64,000 bases of DNA from Pseudobowmanella sp964228145 (GTDB lineage Bacteria; Pseudomonadota; Gammaproteobacteria; Enterobacterales; Alteromonadaceae), in the NCBI GenBank assembly GCA_964228145.1, contig CAXQZJ010000071.1, forward strand, positions 1 through 64,000, given 5' to 3'. The position numbers were made by a program, and so were the translations under genes. Numbering within the stretch: position 1 is the stretch's first letter; every line of letters begins with the position of its first letter. Below the pieces are notes generated by a model. The model did no database searches. It was given only the letters and a program-made list of their open reading frames with translations, and was not told the DNA's origin. Shown in pieces: positions 16,619-25,725 of the stretch.

Positions 16619-18607
16619 ATGTTTGCAGAACTCGGCCATATTAGCCTAGCAATAGCGCTTTTTTTCTCATTATTATTGGGGGTTTACGCTTTGTGGGGAG
16701 CTCACAAAGGCGACCTCAAGATGATGGCGATGTCGCGGCCGCTGGCTGTCGCCATGTTTTCGTTTACCTTGATCTCCTACGCCGTGTTGACTCAGGCGTT
16801 TCTGGAAAATGACTTCAGCCTTTCCTATGTAGCACAGAACTCCAATACCTTGTTACCTTGGTATTATCGCGTCACTGCCGTGTGGGGAGGCCATGAAGGG
16901 TCTTTCCTGTTGTGGTTGTTAATGTTGTCCGGCTGGACCTTGGCTGTGGCAGCATTCAGCCGTGCCATGCCGCTGATAATGGTTTCCCGGGTACTGGGTA
17001 TTCTTGGCCTGGTGTCGCTGAGTTTTTACCTGTACGTATTAATTGCGTCGAATCCGTTTGAACGTTTACTGCCTTTTTATCCGGTCGATGGCCGCGATCT
17101 CAATCCACTGTTACAAGACATAGGGATGATAATTCATCCACCCATGCTGTATATGGGCTACGTCGGTTTTGCGGTGGTATTTGCATTGGCCGTGGCTGCG
17201 CTATTAAGTGGCCGATTAGACTCTGCCTGGGCGCGCTGGGCAAGACCATGGGCGTTGGCCGCTTGGGTGTCTTTGACCATAGGGATTATGCTTGGCAGCT
17301 GGTGGGCATACTATGAGCTTGGTTGGGGAGGTTGGTGGTTCTGGGACCCGGTGGAAAACGCTTCATTCATGCCTTGGCTTGTGGGCACAGCCCTGATTCA
17401 TTCACTGGCGGTTACTGAAAAACGTAAACTATTTAAATCCTGGACTGTATTACTAGCAATCTCAGCATTCTCATTAAGCTTGTTGGGAACCTTTATTGTG
17501 CGTTCCGGGATCATTGTTTCAGTGCATTCGTTTGCCAGCGATCCTACCCGTGGTTTATTTATTCTCGCCATCTTGGGCGCGACCATAGGCTGCTCTTTGT
17601 TGTTATTTGCGCTGCGGGCAGCACAACTGCGCAGTGTTAGCCGCTATCAACTGGTCAGTCGTGAAGTGATGTTGATGGGCAACAACGTTTTCCTTACCGC
17701 AGCCACGCTGGTTGTGTTGTTGGGAACCTTACTGCCCCTAGTACACAAAGAACTTGGCCTGGGTAGTATCTCTATTGGAGCTCCGTTTTTTAACCAGCTT
17801 TTTAGTTATATGATCATCCCGTTCGTGGTGTTAATGGTGCTAGGACCCTTGTCTCGTTGGAAAAATCAGTCGTTAGCTGCACTTCGAAATCAATTAGGGT
17901 TGGGGCTGGTATTAGCAGCCTGTGGCGCCTTGTTGATAAATTGGCAATACGCAACGATTGCGATGTGGGCATACGTCGGAAGTCTGTTGGCGATATGGGT
18001 AGTGGTAACCACGATTCAGGAGATTATTGGGCAATTTCCTGAACACACGCTCAGCGGCAAACTGCGTAATATGACGCCGAGCCATTGGGGTATGGTTACC
18101 GGCCACCTAGGGTTTGCCGTTTGTCTTATGGGTATCGCATTGACCAGCCAGTATAGCGTTGAAAAAGACGTACGGATGGCGATCGGTGAATCAGCTGCCT
18201 TAGCCGGTTATGAATTCAGGCTCGATAGCGTGGAGGAATTGACCGGGCCTAACTATCGTGGAGAAGTGGCGATGGTGAGCGCTTTCGAGCGGGGGCAATT
18301 GATTGCGCAAATGGCGGCAGAAAAGCGCTTTTATGTAGTTCAACGTAATATGATGACCGAAGCTGCGGTCGATCCCGGTCTTTGGCGCGATTTATTTGTC
18401 GCCTTAGGCGAGCAACTCCCGAATGGTGATTGGGGAGTTCGATTGTATGTTAAGCCGTTTATACGCTGGATTTGGGCCGGAGCCTTGCTGATGGCGTTAG
18501 GTGGTGGCTTATCAATGGCTGATAAACGTTATCGCACCTACCAGCGAGCTCGCCAACAAGTTCACCAAACCAAAGGTAAGGATAATCTAGCGGAGGGAGT
18601 GCGCTAA
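16619..18607 (+). CDS. ccmF: Cytochrome c heme lyase CcmF
   Basis: Large membrane protein of 662 residues that ligates heme to apocytochrome c together with CcmH and CcmI. The WWD signature WGGWWFWDPVENASFMPWL lies in the expected periplasmic loop, and the length and multi-helix layout match the family. ccmG begins at its last base. Confidence 0.97.
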   Translation: MFAELGHISLAIALFFSLLLGVYALWGAHKGDLKMMAMSRPLAVAMFSFTLISYAVLTQAFLENDFSLSYVAQNSNTLLPWYYRVTAVWGGHEGSFLLWLLMLSGWTLAVAAFSRAMPLIMVSRVLGILGLVSLSFYLYVLIASNPFERLLPFYPVDGRDLNPLLQDIGMIIHPPMLYMGYVGFAVVFALAVAALLSGRLDSAWARWARPWALAAWVSLTIGIMLGSWWAYYELGWGGWWFWDPVENASFMPWLVGTALIHSLAVTEKRKLFKSWTVLLAISAFSLSLLGTFIVRSGIIVSVHSFASDPTRGLFILAILGATIGCSLLLFALRAAQLRSVSRYQLVSREVMLMGNNVFLTAATLVVLLGTLLPLVHKELGLGSISIGAPFFNQLFSYMIIPFVVLMVLGPLSRWKNQSLAALRNQLGLGLVLAACGALLINWQYATIAMWAYVGSLLAIWVVVTTIQEIIGQFPEHTLSGKLRNMTPSHWGMVTGHLGFAVCLMGIALTSQYSVEKDVRMAIGESAALAGYEFRLDSVEELTGPNYRGEVAMVSAFERGQLIAQMAAEKRFYVVQRNMMTEAAVDPGLWRDLFVALGEQLPNGDWGVRLYVKPFIRWIWAGALLMALGGGLSMADKRYRTYQRARQQVHQTKGKDNLAEGVR

Positions 18608-19179
18608 TGCGGTCTAAATGGATGCTGATATTGCCCTTGGTGGCGTTTTTGAGTTTAAGTGTTTTTCTGTTTAGCGGCTTATTTTCCGAAGCGTCATACA
18701 CTAACCAATCGTTAGTAGCCCGTCCTTTGCCGACGCTGCAGTTAAGTGACGTAATGGACCCTGCCAAAGCCTACACAGTTGACGATTTCAAGGGCCGGGT
18801 AACGCTCCTCAATGTCTGGGGCGTATGGTGCATCACTTGTGATGTGGAGTTGCCGTTTTTAACCGAGTTGTCCCAACAAGGTGTGCGCATTGTTGGTTTG
18901 TATGTACCGCTCAATACAGATGCTGACTTCGGCATTAAACCTTTGGCTCAGATCCAGCAGGAAATTACCGCCAAGGTCGCGCGCTTGGGTAATCCCTATG
19001 AGTTTAATATGTTTGACGCGCAGCGGGACTATTCCCTTGACCTTGGGGTGACAGGCGCACCGGAAACCTTCTTGATTGATAAGCAGGGGGTCATTCGCCT
19101 TCACCATATTGGTGATGTTAACCCGCAAAATTGGCAAGCTAAGTTTGCCGCCTTGTACCAGGAGTTGTTAGCACAATGA
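18607..19179 (+). CDS. ccmG: Thiol:disulfide interchange protein CcmG/DsbE
   Basis: Membrane-anchored thioredoxin-fold protein of 190 residues that reduces apocytochrome c haem-binding cysteines. It has an N-terminal membrane helix (about 5-22) and the active site W74-C75-I-T-C78. The family more often has WCPTC or WCxPC, so the Ile is a mild variation. The cis-Pro region GVTGAPETFLID is present. It is followed by ccmH with a four-base overlap. Confidence 0.95.
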   Translation: MRSKWMLILPLVAFLSLSVFLFSGLFSEASYTNQSLVARPLPTLQLSDVMDPAKAYTVDDFKGRVTLLNVWGVWCITCDVELPFLTELSQQGVRIVGLYVPLNTDADFGIKPLAQIQQEITAKVARLGNPYEFNMFDAQRDYSLDLGVTGAPETFLIDKQGVIRLHHIGDVNPQNWQAKFAALYQELLAQ

Positions 19180-19610
19180 GGGCGTTAATTTTGTTTATCG
19201 GGCTGTCGCTGAGCACGACTGTGTTTGCCAGTGAAGATACCTGGAAGTTTGAGCATGCCGAACAGCAGAAGTTGTTTACTCAGCTCAATCAGGAGTTGCG
19301 TTGTCCTCGTTGTCAAAATCAGAGCATAGGTGGTTCGGATGCGCCGGTTGCCAAAGACATGCAACGCAAAACCTATCAGCTGATTATGCAAGGTAAAGAT
19401 CGCGATGAAATTGTGGCATTTATGAAGCAGCGGTACGGTGATTTTGTCCACTATCAACCCCCGCTGACACCCCTGACCCTGTTCCTGTGGATTGCGCCAT
19501 TTTGCGTTGTGTTGATCGGAGGGGGCATGTTGTTGAAAAAAAATAAGCCCCAAAGCGTAGCATCAGATGACGTCGAAAAAGCCAGACGCTTGTTGGAAGG
19601 TGAGCAATGA
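19176..19610 (+). CDS. ccmH: Cytochrome c maturation protein CcmH
   Basis: Periplasmic, membrane-anchored apocytochrome thiol oxidoreductase of 144 residues. It has a signal peptide ending near SLSTTVFAS, redox motif LRCPRCQNQ with C43 and C46, and a C-terminal membrane helix. This is the short form, with the TPR part encoded separately as ccmI, as in Pseudomonas and Shewanella rather than E. coli. Confidence 0.96.
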   Translation: MRALILFIGLSLSTTVFASEDTWKFEHAEQQKLFTQLNQELRCPRCQNQSIGGSDAPVAKDMQRKTYQLIMQGKDRDEIVAFMKQRYGDFVHYQPPLTPLTLFLWIAPFCVVLIGGGMLLKKNKPQSVASDDVEKARRLLEGEQ

Positions 19611-20824
19611 CTTGGTTTTACCTGGCGGTCCTGGTGCTGCTGATTTTTGCCTTTAGCTTTGTTTTGATCCCGTCAATACGAGGGCGTAAACATGATGTGG
19701 ATGACACGCCAATCAATGACCTCAACGTCAAACTTGCTCGTCAGCGGCTTGCTGAGTTGCAGCAAGAACGCTCAGCTGGGGTGTTGAGCGACGAGGACTA
19801 TAAGCAGGCGGAACAAGAACTGACCATGGCGTTGGCAACTGAACTGCGTCAGCAACATGTGTCGACAACCTCTTCGTCCAGTGCTTTGTGGCTCTCGGCA
19901 TTGTTTGCGTTATCTGTCAGCGGTGTCGTGTATTGGCAAGCCAGTGGGATTGGAAAAGTAACAGAGTGGCATCAGGCTTATAATAATTTACAGCCATTGG
20001 CGAGAAAAATTCTGATTGATCAAGATCCCACCGCCACAGAACAAGAATACATGCAGTTAATTCTGGCTATGCGCACTCAAGTGCATAAAAACCCCCAACA
20101 ATGGGAAGGTTGGTTATCACTTGGCAAGCTTTATGGTGCATTGGGTTATGCTGAACAAGCGATAGAGGCGCTAACCAAAGCGCTGGAGTTAAAGCCATCG
20201 CAGGTTGATGTCCAATACGCGTTGGCAGAAGCGATTATCGCCAGTGAACAGCAGCAGCAATATCGGTTTGCCGCCGCGCTGTTACAGCGTGTCCAAGAGC
20301 AGCAGCCGCAAAACCTTAACGCCAAGGTGTTGTATGCGTTGTTGGGTGAAAAAACCGCGGACAGTGACGAGGTTGTTCGCCGTTGGCAACAAGTCGCGGA
20401 ATTGCTAGACCCAAGCAGTGACGCCTATGCGGGTTTGCAGGCGAAAATTCGTGATTTACAAGGGCTGGGTACCCGATTGGTGGTAAATTTTTCTGTCGCA
20501 CCGAGATTACAGTCCTTGATACCGGATAACGCCACCTTGTTTGTGCTGGCTAAAAGTGCCCAAGGTGGGCCGCCAATGCCTGCAGCTGTCATTAAAACTC
20601 AGTACGATCCAGCCATGAGGCAGGTCGTGTTAACTGAGCAAGATGCGATGCTGGCGGACTACACGTTGAGTGCGCTGCAACAGGCTCAGGTAATCGTCAG
20701 AATATCGGCTTCAGGACAAGCAGCGAAACAGGATGGCGACATCGAAGGTATAGCAAACCTTACTCTCTCACCGGGAACTACTCAAAGCGTGAATATTGAA
20801 ATAAATACCGAGGTCAGTCAGTGA
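19607..20824 (+). CDS. ccmI: Cytochrome c maturation TPR protein CcmI
   Basis: A 405-residue membrane-anchored apocytochrome c chaperone. It has two N-terminal membrane helices flanking a leucine-rich cytoplasmic loop, then a TPR domain (WEGWLSLGKLYGALGYAEQA) and a C-terminal periplasmic domain. The start overlaps ccmH by four bases and the stop overlaps the mlaA GTG by four (GTGA). Confidence 0.94.
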   Translation: MTWFYLAVLVLLIFAFSFVLIPSIRGRKHDVDDTPINDLNVKLARQRLAELQQERSAGVLSDEDYKQAEQELTMALATELRQQHVSTTSSSSALWLSALFALSVSGVVYWQASGIGKVTEWHQAYNNLQPLARKILIDQDPTATEQEYMQLILAMRTQVHKNPQQWEGWLSLGKLYGALGYAEQAIEALTKALELKPSQVDVQYALAEAIIASEQQQQYRFAAALLQRVQEQQPQNLNAKVLYALLGEKTADSDEVVRRWQQVAELLDPSSDAYAGLQAKIRDLQGLGTRLVVNFSVAPRLQSLIPDNATLFVLAKSAQGGPPMPAAVIKTQYDPAMRQVVLTEQDAMLADYTLSALQQAQVIVRISASGQAAKQDGDIEGIANLTLSPGTTQSVNIEINTEVSQ

Positions 20825-21573
20825 AATTTTTAAGACGAGTTTTTATCCTCTGCGCGGCAGCAGTATTAGCCGCATGTGCGTCATCTGAGCAAGCACTGAA
20901 GCCACACCATGGCCCGGATCCGTTTGAATCAGTTAATCGAGATATCTGGGACTTCAACTGGGACATCCTCGATGAGCATATTGTTCGTCCTTTGACTGTG
21001 ACCTACGTTGAATATATGCCAGCGCCTGCGCGCAAGGGCTTATATAACGCAGCGTTAAACCTGGAGGAGCCCGCCAGTGCGGTAAATAATTTACTGCAGG
21101 GAAAATTTGGTGATTCCGCTACCAGCGTAGGTCGCTTTGTGATTAACAGCACCCTGGGTGTATTTGGTTTGTTTGACGTGGCCGAAAGTATGTCGCTGAG
21201 CAGGAAGGATGAGGAATTTGGCGAAACACTGGGTGTTTGGGGCGTGGGTACCGGGCCTTTCCTGATGATACCGGCAATGGGACCGAATGATCCACGCAAC
21301 TTGACCGGTGATGTGGTAGACGGATCATACTTTCCGTTAGCAGATTTGAATGGCTATGTAACGATCCTCACTACTGCCATTAAAGCGATTGAATTACGCG
21401 CAAATCTCATGGAACAAGAGCAACTGATAGAACAATCGGTTGACCCCTACGCTATGGTGAAAGATATTTATTTCCAACAGCAGGCTTTTAAAGTCAGTGA
21501 TGGTAAAGTAGAACGCACAGAGCAAGAAAAAGCGCTTGATGAAGACATCGACGCCTACCTGGATGATTTATAA
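20821..21573 (+). CDS. mlaA: Phospholipid-binding outer-membrane lipoprotein MlaA (VacJ)
   Basis: MlaA removes misplaced phospholipids from the outer leaflet of the outer membrane. The 250-residue protein has a lipoprotein signal with lipobox LAAC (C19), then PDPFESVNRDIWDFNWDILD and GLFDVAESMSLSRKDEEFGE typical of VacJ. The GTG start is embedded in the ccmI stop (GTGA), so its expression may be coupled to the ccm operon. Other mla genes are not in the window. Confidence 0.95.
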   Translation: MKFLRRVFILCAAAVLAACASSEQALKPHHGPDPFESVNRDIWDFNWDILDEHIVRPLTVTYVEYMPAPARKGLYNAALNLEEPASAVNNLLQGKFGDSATSVGRFVINSTLGVFGLFDVAESMSLSRKDEEFGETLGVWGVGTGPFLMIPAMGPNDPRNLTGDVVDGSYFPLADLNGYVTILTTAIKAIELRANLMEQEQLIEQSVDPYAMVKDIYFQQQAFKVSDGKVERTEQEKALDEDIDAYLDDL

Positions 21574-21582
21574 GGACTGGTC

Positions 21583-22599
21583 ATGGACGCATTTGAACGA
21601 TTACAACAGCAGCTGGAAAACCAACAAGCAACGTGGCTGGTGACAGGTGTAGCAGGATTTATCGGCTCTAATTTGTTAGAAGCCTTATTAAAATTGAATC
21701 AAAAGGTTGTGGGATTAGATAATTTCGCGACCGGTCATCAGAAGAACCTGGATGAGGTTAAAGGATTAGTCAATCCACAACAATGGCAGAATTTTAGCTT
21801 TATTGAAGGCGACATTCGCGACCTGGAAGTATGCCAGCAGGCTTGCCAGGGTGTGACCTATGTACTGCATCAGGCTGCACTCGGTTCCGTTCCTCGTTCT
21901 TTGGCCGATCCGATTACCTCTAATGCAGCAAACATCTCTGGTTTCTTGAATATGTTGGTAGCAGCTCGTGATGCCGAGGTGTCTGCATTTGTATATGCGG
22001 CGTCCAGCTCAACCTATGGCGATCATCCAGCGCTGCCTAAAGTAGAACCGAACATTGGAAATCCGCTCTCGCCTTACGCGGTGACTAAGTACGTAAACGA
22101 ACTTTATGCTGACGTCTTCTCTCGCAGCTACGGGTTCCACTGCGCTGGCTTGCGTTACTTCAACGTGTTCGGGCGGCGTCAGGATCCCAATGGCGCCTAT
22201 GCCGCGGTGATTCCCAAGTGGACGGCGGCGATGAACCAAGGTGAAGACGTTTTTATTAACGGTGACGGCGAAACAAGCCGCGATTTTTGCTTTATTGAAA
22301 ATGTTATCCAAGCAAACTTATTGGCGGCCACTACTGGCTTTGAACAGTCACAGGTATTTAATGTGGCAGTCGGCGACCGTACCACACTTAACGAACTGTT
22401 TGCGGCGATTAAGGCCGCGCTAAAAGAACAGGGCGTTGAATATGACAAAGAGCCGGTCTATCGGGATTTTCGAGCGGGTGATGTGCGCCATTCTCAGGCT
22501 GATGTGAGTAAAGCAAAAGATATATTGGGATATAACCCCCACTACCGGATTATGCAAGGCATATCGTTAACTATGCCTTGGTACATAAAAAACACTTAA
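21583..22599 (+). CDS. NAD-dependent UDP-sugar epimerase, WbpP/TviC-like
   Basis: Extended short-chain dehydrogenase of 338 residues. It has Rossmann motif TGVAGFIGSN (G22, G25, G28), a catalytic Ser/Thr in AASSSTYGD, and Y165-K169 in SPYAVTKY. Closest by eye to UDP-N-acetylglucosamine 4-epimerases of the WbpP/TviC type, used for surface polysaccharides. It lies nine bases after mlaA and ends at a terminator, so it reads as the last gene of the ccm-mlaA run. No other polysaccharide genes are nearby. Substrate is inferred. Confidence 0.85.
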   Translation: MDAFERLQQQLENQQATWLVTGVAGFIGSNLLEALLKLNQKVVGLDNFATGHQKNLDEVKGLVNPQQWQNFSFIEGDIRDLEVCQQACQGVTYVLHQAALGSVPRSLADPITSNAANISGFLNMLVAARDAEVSAFVYAASSSTYGDHPALPKVEPNIGNPLSPYAVTKYVNELYADVFSRSYGFHCAGLRYFNVFGRRQDPNGAYAAVIPKWTAAMNQGEDVFINGDGETSRDFCFIENVIQANLLAATTGFEQSQVFNVAVGDRTTLNELFAAIKAALKEQGVEYDKEPVYRDFRAGDVRHSQADVSKAKDILGYNPHYRIMQGISLTMPWYIKNT

Positions 22600-22601
22600 A
22601 A

Positions 22602-22624
22602 AAAGCGCCTCAGGCGCTTTTTTA
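22602..22624. terminator. Bidirectional terminator between the epimerase gene and folD
   Basis: The hairpin AAAGCGCC-TCA-GGCGCTTT is flanked by A-runs and T-runs on both sides. It lies between two convergent genes, overlaps the last bases of folD and can stop transcription both ways. Confidence 0.85.
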
Positions 22625-23479
22625 TTCTGAGTGGAATTTAACGTAGGCCTCAAGTGTATTTTCAATCAGGCTGGCCACTGTCATTGGACCCACGCCGCCG
22701 GGTACTGGGGTTATCCAACCGGCGATTTCACGGGCTCGCTCAAATTCAACATCACCCACTAAGCGACCATCGCTTTGACGATTAATACCGACATCGATCA
22801 CGATAGCACCGGGCTTTATCCAATCACCAGGGATAAACTCAGGTTTACCGACTGCCACTACCAGTAAATCTGCGTGTTTGACATGGAACTGTAAATCTTT
22901 AGTGAATTTATGACATACCGTTGTTGTACAACCGGCTAATAAAAGCTCAAGTGACATGGGACGGCCAACAATGTTTGATGCACCGATTACCACCGCATTT
23001 AACCCTTTCATGGGCCGCTTGGTGGACTCAATCAGGGTCATAATACCCTTAGGTGTGCAGGGACGTAATACTGGCATACGCTCGGCCAGTCGGCCGATAT
23101 TATACGGGTGAAAGCCATCTACATCTTTGTGCGGATGAATGCGTTCCAGTATTTCGTCAGCATGGAGGCCGGCAGGAAGCGGTAATTGCACCAAAATCCC
23201 ATCGACCTCCGGGTCGTTATTTAACTCATCGATGACATCGAGCAATTGCTGTTGGCTGGTGTTAGCAGGTAAATCATATGAGCGAGATTGAAAGCCTACT
23301 TCGTCACAGGCTTTGCGTTTACTACCGACGTAGACTTGCGAGGCTGGATCACTGCCGACCAATACCACTGCCAAGCCAGGTGGACGTTTACCGCTTTGCA
23401 CGATTGACGTGACGTTTTCCTTTACAATATTTCGTACCCGTTGGGCGATTAGCTTTCCATCGATAAGTTGTGCTGGCAT
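22622..23479 (-). CDS. folD: Methylenetetrahydrofolate dehydrogenase/cyclohydrolase FolD
   Basis: Bifunctional one-carbon enzyme converting 5,10-methylene-THF to 10-formyl-THF. The 285-residue protein has VGSDPASQVYVGSKRKAC with the catalytic Tyr/Lys region, VDGILVQLPLP, and C-terminal TPVPGGVGPMTVA. It is monocistronic and convergent with the epimerase gene. Confidence 0.97.
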   Translation of the reverse strand: MPAQLIDGKLIAQRVRNIVKENVTSIVQSGKRPPGLAVVLVGSDPASQVYVGSKRKACDEVGFQSRSYDLPANTSQQQLLDVIDELNNDPEVDGILVQLPLPAGLHADEILERIHPHKDVDGFHPYNIGRLAERMPVLRPCTPKGIMTLIESTKRPMKGLNAVVIGASNIVGRPMSLELLLAGCTTTVCHKFTKDLQFHVKHADLLVVAVGKPEFIPGDWIKPGAIVIDVGINRQSDGRLVGDVEFERAREIAGWITPVPGGVGPMTVASLIENTLEAYVKFHSE

Positions 23480-23625
23480 AGGTGTTTTTTCGCTGTGCTG
23501 GTGAAAAGGCTATTGTCCCATAGAAACTAAACAGGGGGCAATTGAGCTTTTATGTCCGAATTTGTTCGGGGTTTAATCGATTTGGGTGTTTTATGCTCAC
23601 TTAGTAAATTTGCTCGAAAAAGTGT

Positions 23626-23654
23626 TTGACGGGCATAGGGCAAGTGGGTAATAT
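23626..23654 (+). promoter_or_regulatory. Sigma70 promoter of the tRNA cluster
   Basis: TTGACG at 23626-23631 and TAATAT at 23649-23654 are separated by exactly 17 bases, about 40 bases before the first tRNA. The bases after the -10 (TCGCGTCCCG) are GC-rich, resembling the discriminator of stringently controlled stable-RNA promoters. Confidence 0.82.
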
Positions 23655-23694
23655 TCGCGTCCCGTAGCGGCAGGGCACTGTCGAAACAGTAAAT

Positions 23695-23771
23695 CGGTGA
23701 GTAGCGCAGCTTGGTAGCGCACTTGTTTTGGGTACAAGGGGTCGCAGGTTCAAATCCTGTCTCACCGACCA
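23695..23771 (+). tRNA. tRNA-Pro(UGG), copy 1
   Basis: A 77-base cloverleaf with acceptor pairs CGGTGAG/CTCACCG, anticodon loop TTTGGGT (anticodon TGG) and an encoded CCA end. It is the first gene of a Pro-Arg-His transcript downstream of the promoter at 23626. It is identical over its full length to the tRNA-Pro at 24031. Confidence 0.97.
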
Positions 23772-23795
23772 TTTACTGCTAGCGTGCTGACCATT

Positions 23796-23872
<77 letters not shown>

Positions 23873-23893
23873 GTCGCGCTGTTACACATCTAT

Positions 23894-23970
23894 GGTGGGC
23901 GTAGCTCAGTTGGTAGAGCCCCGGATTGTGATTCCGGTTGTCGTGGGTTCAAGTCCCATCGTCCACCCCA
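23894..23970 (+). tRNA. tRNA-His(GUG)
   Basis: Cloverleaf with anticodon loop TTGTGAT (anticodon GTG) and encoded CCA. Position 23894 is the extra 5' G (G-1) that pairs with C73 and marks tRNA-His. One acceptor pair is a G-U wobble. It is followed by a terminator hairpin. Confidence 0.96.
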
Positions 23971-23983
23971 TATTTAAAAAACC

Positions 23984-24019
23984 AAACCGTTTGAGATTTC
24001 TCAAGCGGTTTGTTTTTTC
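23984..24019 (+). terminator. Terminator after tRNA-His
   Basis: Hairpin AAACCGTTTGAG/CTCAAGCGGTTT (one G-U pair) is followed by a T-run. It ends the Pro-Arg-His transcript only 11 bases before the second tRNA-Pro. Confidence 0.82.
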
Positions 24020-24029
24020 ATCCCCTCCG

Positions 24030-24110
24030 TCGGTGAGTAGCGCAGCTTGGTAGCGCACTTGTTTTGGGTACAAGGGGTCGCAGGTTCAAATCCTGTCTCA
24101 CCGACCATTT
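24030..24110 (+). repeat. 81-bp direct repeat containing the second tRNA-Pro
   Basis: Bases 24030-24110 are identical to 23694-23774, 336 bases upstream. The identity covers the whole tRNA-Pro gene plus only one base before it and three after, so the repeat is the gene itself rather than a larger duplicated segment. Confidence 0.9.
24031..24107 (+). tRNA. tRNA-Pro(UGG), copy 2
   Basis: Identical to copy 1 at 23695, with the same TGG anticodon and encoded CCA. It begins immediately downstream of the tRNA-His terminator and I see no promoter between them. It must therefore depend on read-through, on an unrecognised promoter, or be poorly expressed. A bulged terminator hairpin follows. Confidence 0.96.
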
Positions 24111-24118
24111 TTCTTTCT

Positions 24119-24144
24119 TAAAGCCGCGCATTCGCGCTTTTTTT
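24119..24144 (+). terminator. Terminator after tRNA-Pro copy 2
   Basis: Hairpin AAAG-C-CGCG / CGCGCTTT with one bulged C is followed by seven Ts. Confidence 0.65.
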
Positions 24145-24157
24145 GTGCGTTTTCATC

Positions 24158-24186
24158 TCGACTCTGTGTAGCAAGGCCGCTATAAT
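24158..24186 (+). promoter_or_regulatory. Likely sigma70 promoter for tig
   Basis: A perfect TATAAT at 24181-24186 lies 17 bases downstream of TCGACT (four of six -35 matches). It implies a leader of about 140 bases before the tig ATG. No other clear element was seen between 24145 and 24330. Confidence 0.6.
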
Positions 24187-24330
24187 GCTGCGTCTTTTTT
24201 TAGGGTGTCGTCCTCAGAAGGTAGAGGCAGGCTGCACGGAATATCAGATCAGTCCATGTCTGTCGCATTTTTCCTGTTTAACCGGATGACCATAACAAGC
24301 GTAATAAAAACGCATAATTGAGGTAACAAA

Positions 24331-25632
24331 ATGCAAGTTTCAGTTGAGACGACTCAGGGTTTAGAACGCCGTCTGACTATCAGCGTAGAAGCCGAGCAGA
24401 TCGATGCTGCGGTTAAATCTCGCTTACAACAGTTAGCAAAAACACAACGTATTAACGGTTTCCGTCCTGGCAAAGTGCCAGTCAACGTGATTCAAAAGCG
24501 TTATGGCCAGGCTGTTCGTCAGGAAGTTGCCGGTGATGTCATGCGTAACAGCTTCTACCAGGCTGTGGTTGAACAGAAAATGAACCCTGCAGGCGCGCCT
24601 ACATTCGAACTGAAAAACGACAAGCAAGGTGAAGCACTGGAATTTGTTGCATCTTTTGAAGTTTATCCGGAAGTTGAGTTGTCTGGTTTGGACACCATCA
24701 AAGTTGAAAAGCCTGTGGTTAAGATCATGGCTGACGACGTCAAAAACATGATGGAAACGCTGCGCAAGCAACACGCTACCTGGAAAGAAATGAAGCGTGC
24801 AGCCAAAGAAGACGACAAAGTGACTATCGACTTCGTAGGTAAAATTGACGGTGAAGAGTTCGACGGTGGTAAGGCTGAAGGATTTGAACTGGAACTAGGC
24901 AAAGGCCGTATGATCCCTGGCTTCGAAGACAACATTGTTGGTGCCAAAGCGGGTCAGGAAGTCGTAGCAGAAGTGACCTTCCCAGAAGACTATCATGCTG
25001 AAGCGCTTAAAGGTAAAGCGGCTACGTTTGACATCAAAGTTGTTAAAGTTGAAGCGCAACAGTTACCTAAGCTGGACGATGAGTTCGCTGAGAAATTCGG
25101 TGTTGCTGAAGGCGGCATTAAAGCGCTCAAAGACGAAGTGCGTAAGAATATGGACCGTGAACTGAGCCAAACCCTTAAGGGTATGGTGAAAGAGCAGGTG
25201 CTCAAAGGCTTGGCTGACGCAAACAGCGTAGATGTACCAAAGGCTTTGGTAGAGCAAGAAATCGAAGTTCTGCGTAAGCAGGCATTGCAGCGTTTTGGCG
25301 GTCAAATGGGTGATCAAACTCCGGATTTGCCAAATGAGTTATTCGAAGAGAATGCTAAGCGCCGCGTAACTATCGGTCTGTTGCTCGGTGAAGTGATTGC
25401 AAAGAATGAGTTAAAAGTTGATGATGCTCGCGTAAATGCCTTGATCGAAACCGCGGCATCAGCGTATGAAGATCCTCAGGAAGTAATCAGCTACTACAAC
25501 AGCAACAAAGAGTTGATGGACCAGATGCGCAATGTTGCCCTTGAAGAGCAGGCAATCGACCTTATCTTAGAAAAGGCTCAGGTAACGGAAGTTGAAAAGC
25601 CTTTTGACGAGATCATGAACAAACAAGCGTAA
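24331..25632 (+). CDS. tig: Trigger factor, ribosome-bound chaperone
   Basis: Trigger factor binds ribosomal protein L23 at the exit tunnel and assists nascent-chain folding. The 433-residue protein has the ribosome-docking signature GFRPGKVP at 43-50. The central FKBP-type domain (DDKVTIDFVGKIDGEEFDGG, GRMIPGFEDNIVGAKAG) and helical C-terminal arms follow. It heads the conserved tig-clpP-clpX-lon order. Confidence 0.97.
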   Translation: MQVSVETTQGLERRLTISVEAEQIDAAVKSRLQQLAKTQRINGFRPGKVPVNVIQKRYGQAVRQEVAGDVMRNSFYQAVVEQKMNPAGAPTFELKNDKQGEALEFVASFEVYPEVELSGLDTIKVEKPVVKIMADDVKNMMETLRKQHATWKEMKRAAKEDDKVTIDFVGKIDGEEFDGGKAEGFELELGKGRMIPGFEDNIVGAKAGQEVVAEVTFPEDYHAEALKGKAATFDIKVVKVEAQQLPKLDDEFAEKFGVAEGGIKALKDEVRKNMDRELSQTLKGMVKEQVLKGLADANSVDVPKALVEQEIEVLRKQALQRFGGQMGDQTPDLPNELFEENAKRRVTIGLLLGEVIAKNELKVDDARVNALIETAASAYEDPQEVISYYNSNKELMDQMRNVALEEQAIDLILEKAQVTEVEKPFDEIMNKQA

Positions 25633-25673
25633 TCCTGCGTTTGCCGATTGACTTCAAAGGTCAGCAACTGATT

Positions 25674-25706
25674 AAATGCCTGGTGTAGTACCGGGCATTT
25701 TTTATT
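25674..25706 (+). terminator. Terminator after tig
   Basis: Hairpin AAATGCCTGGT/ACCGGGCATTT (one G-U pair) runs into a T-rich tail. It lies 20 bases before the clpP start, so clpP may rely partly on read-through or a promoter within the tig 3' region. Confidence 0.8.
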
Positions 25707-25725
25707 TCAGGAATCGAAAAATCCT

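Noticed and set aside
23527..23772. 81-codon minus-strand ORF reading GETGFEPATPCTQNKCATKLR
   Set aside because: It is the antisense translation of tRNA-Pro, a familiar false protein in databases.
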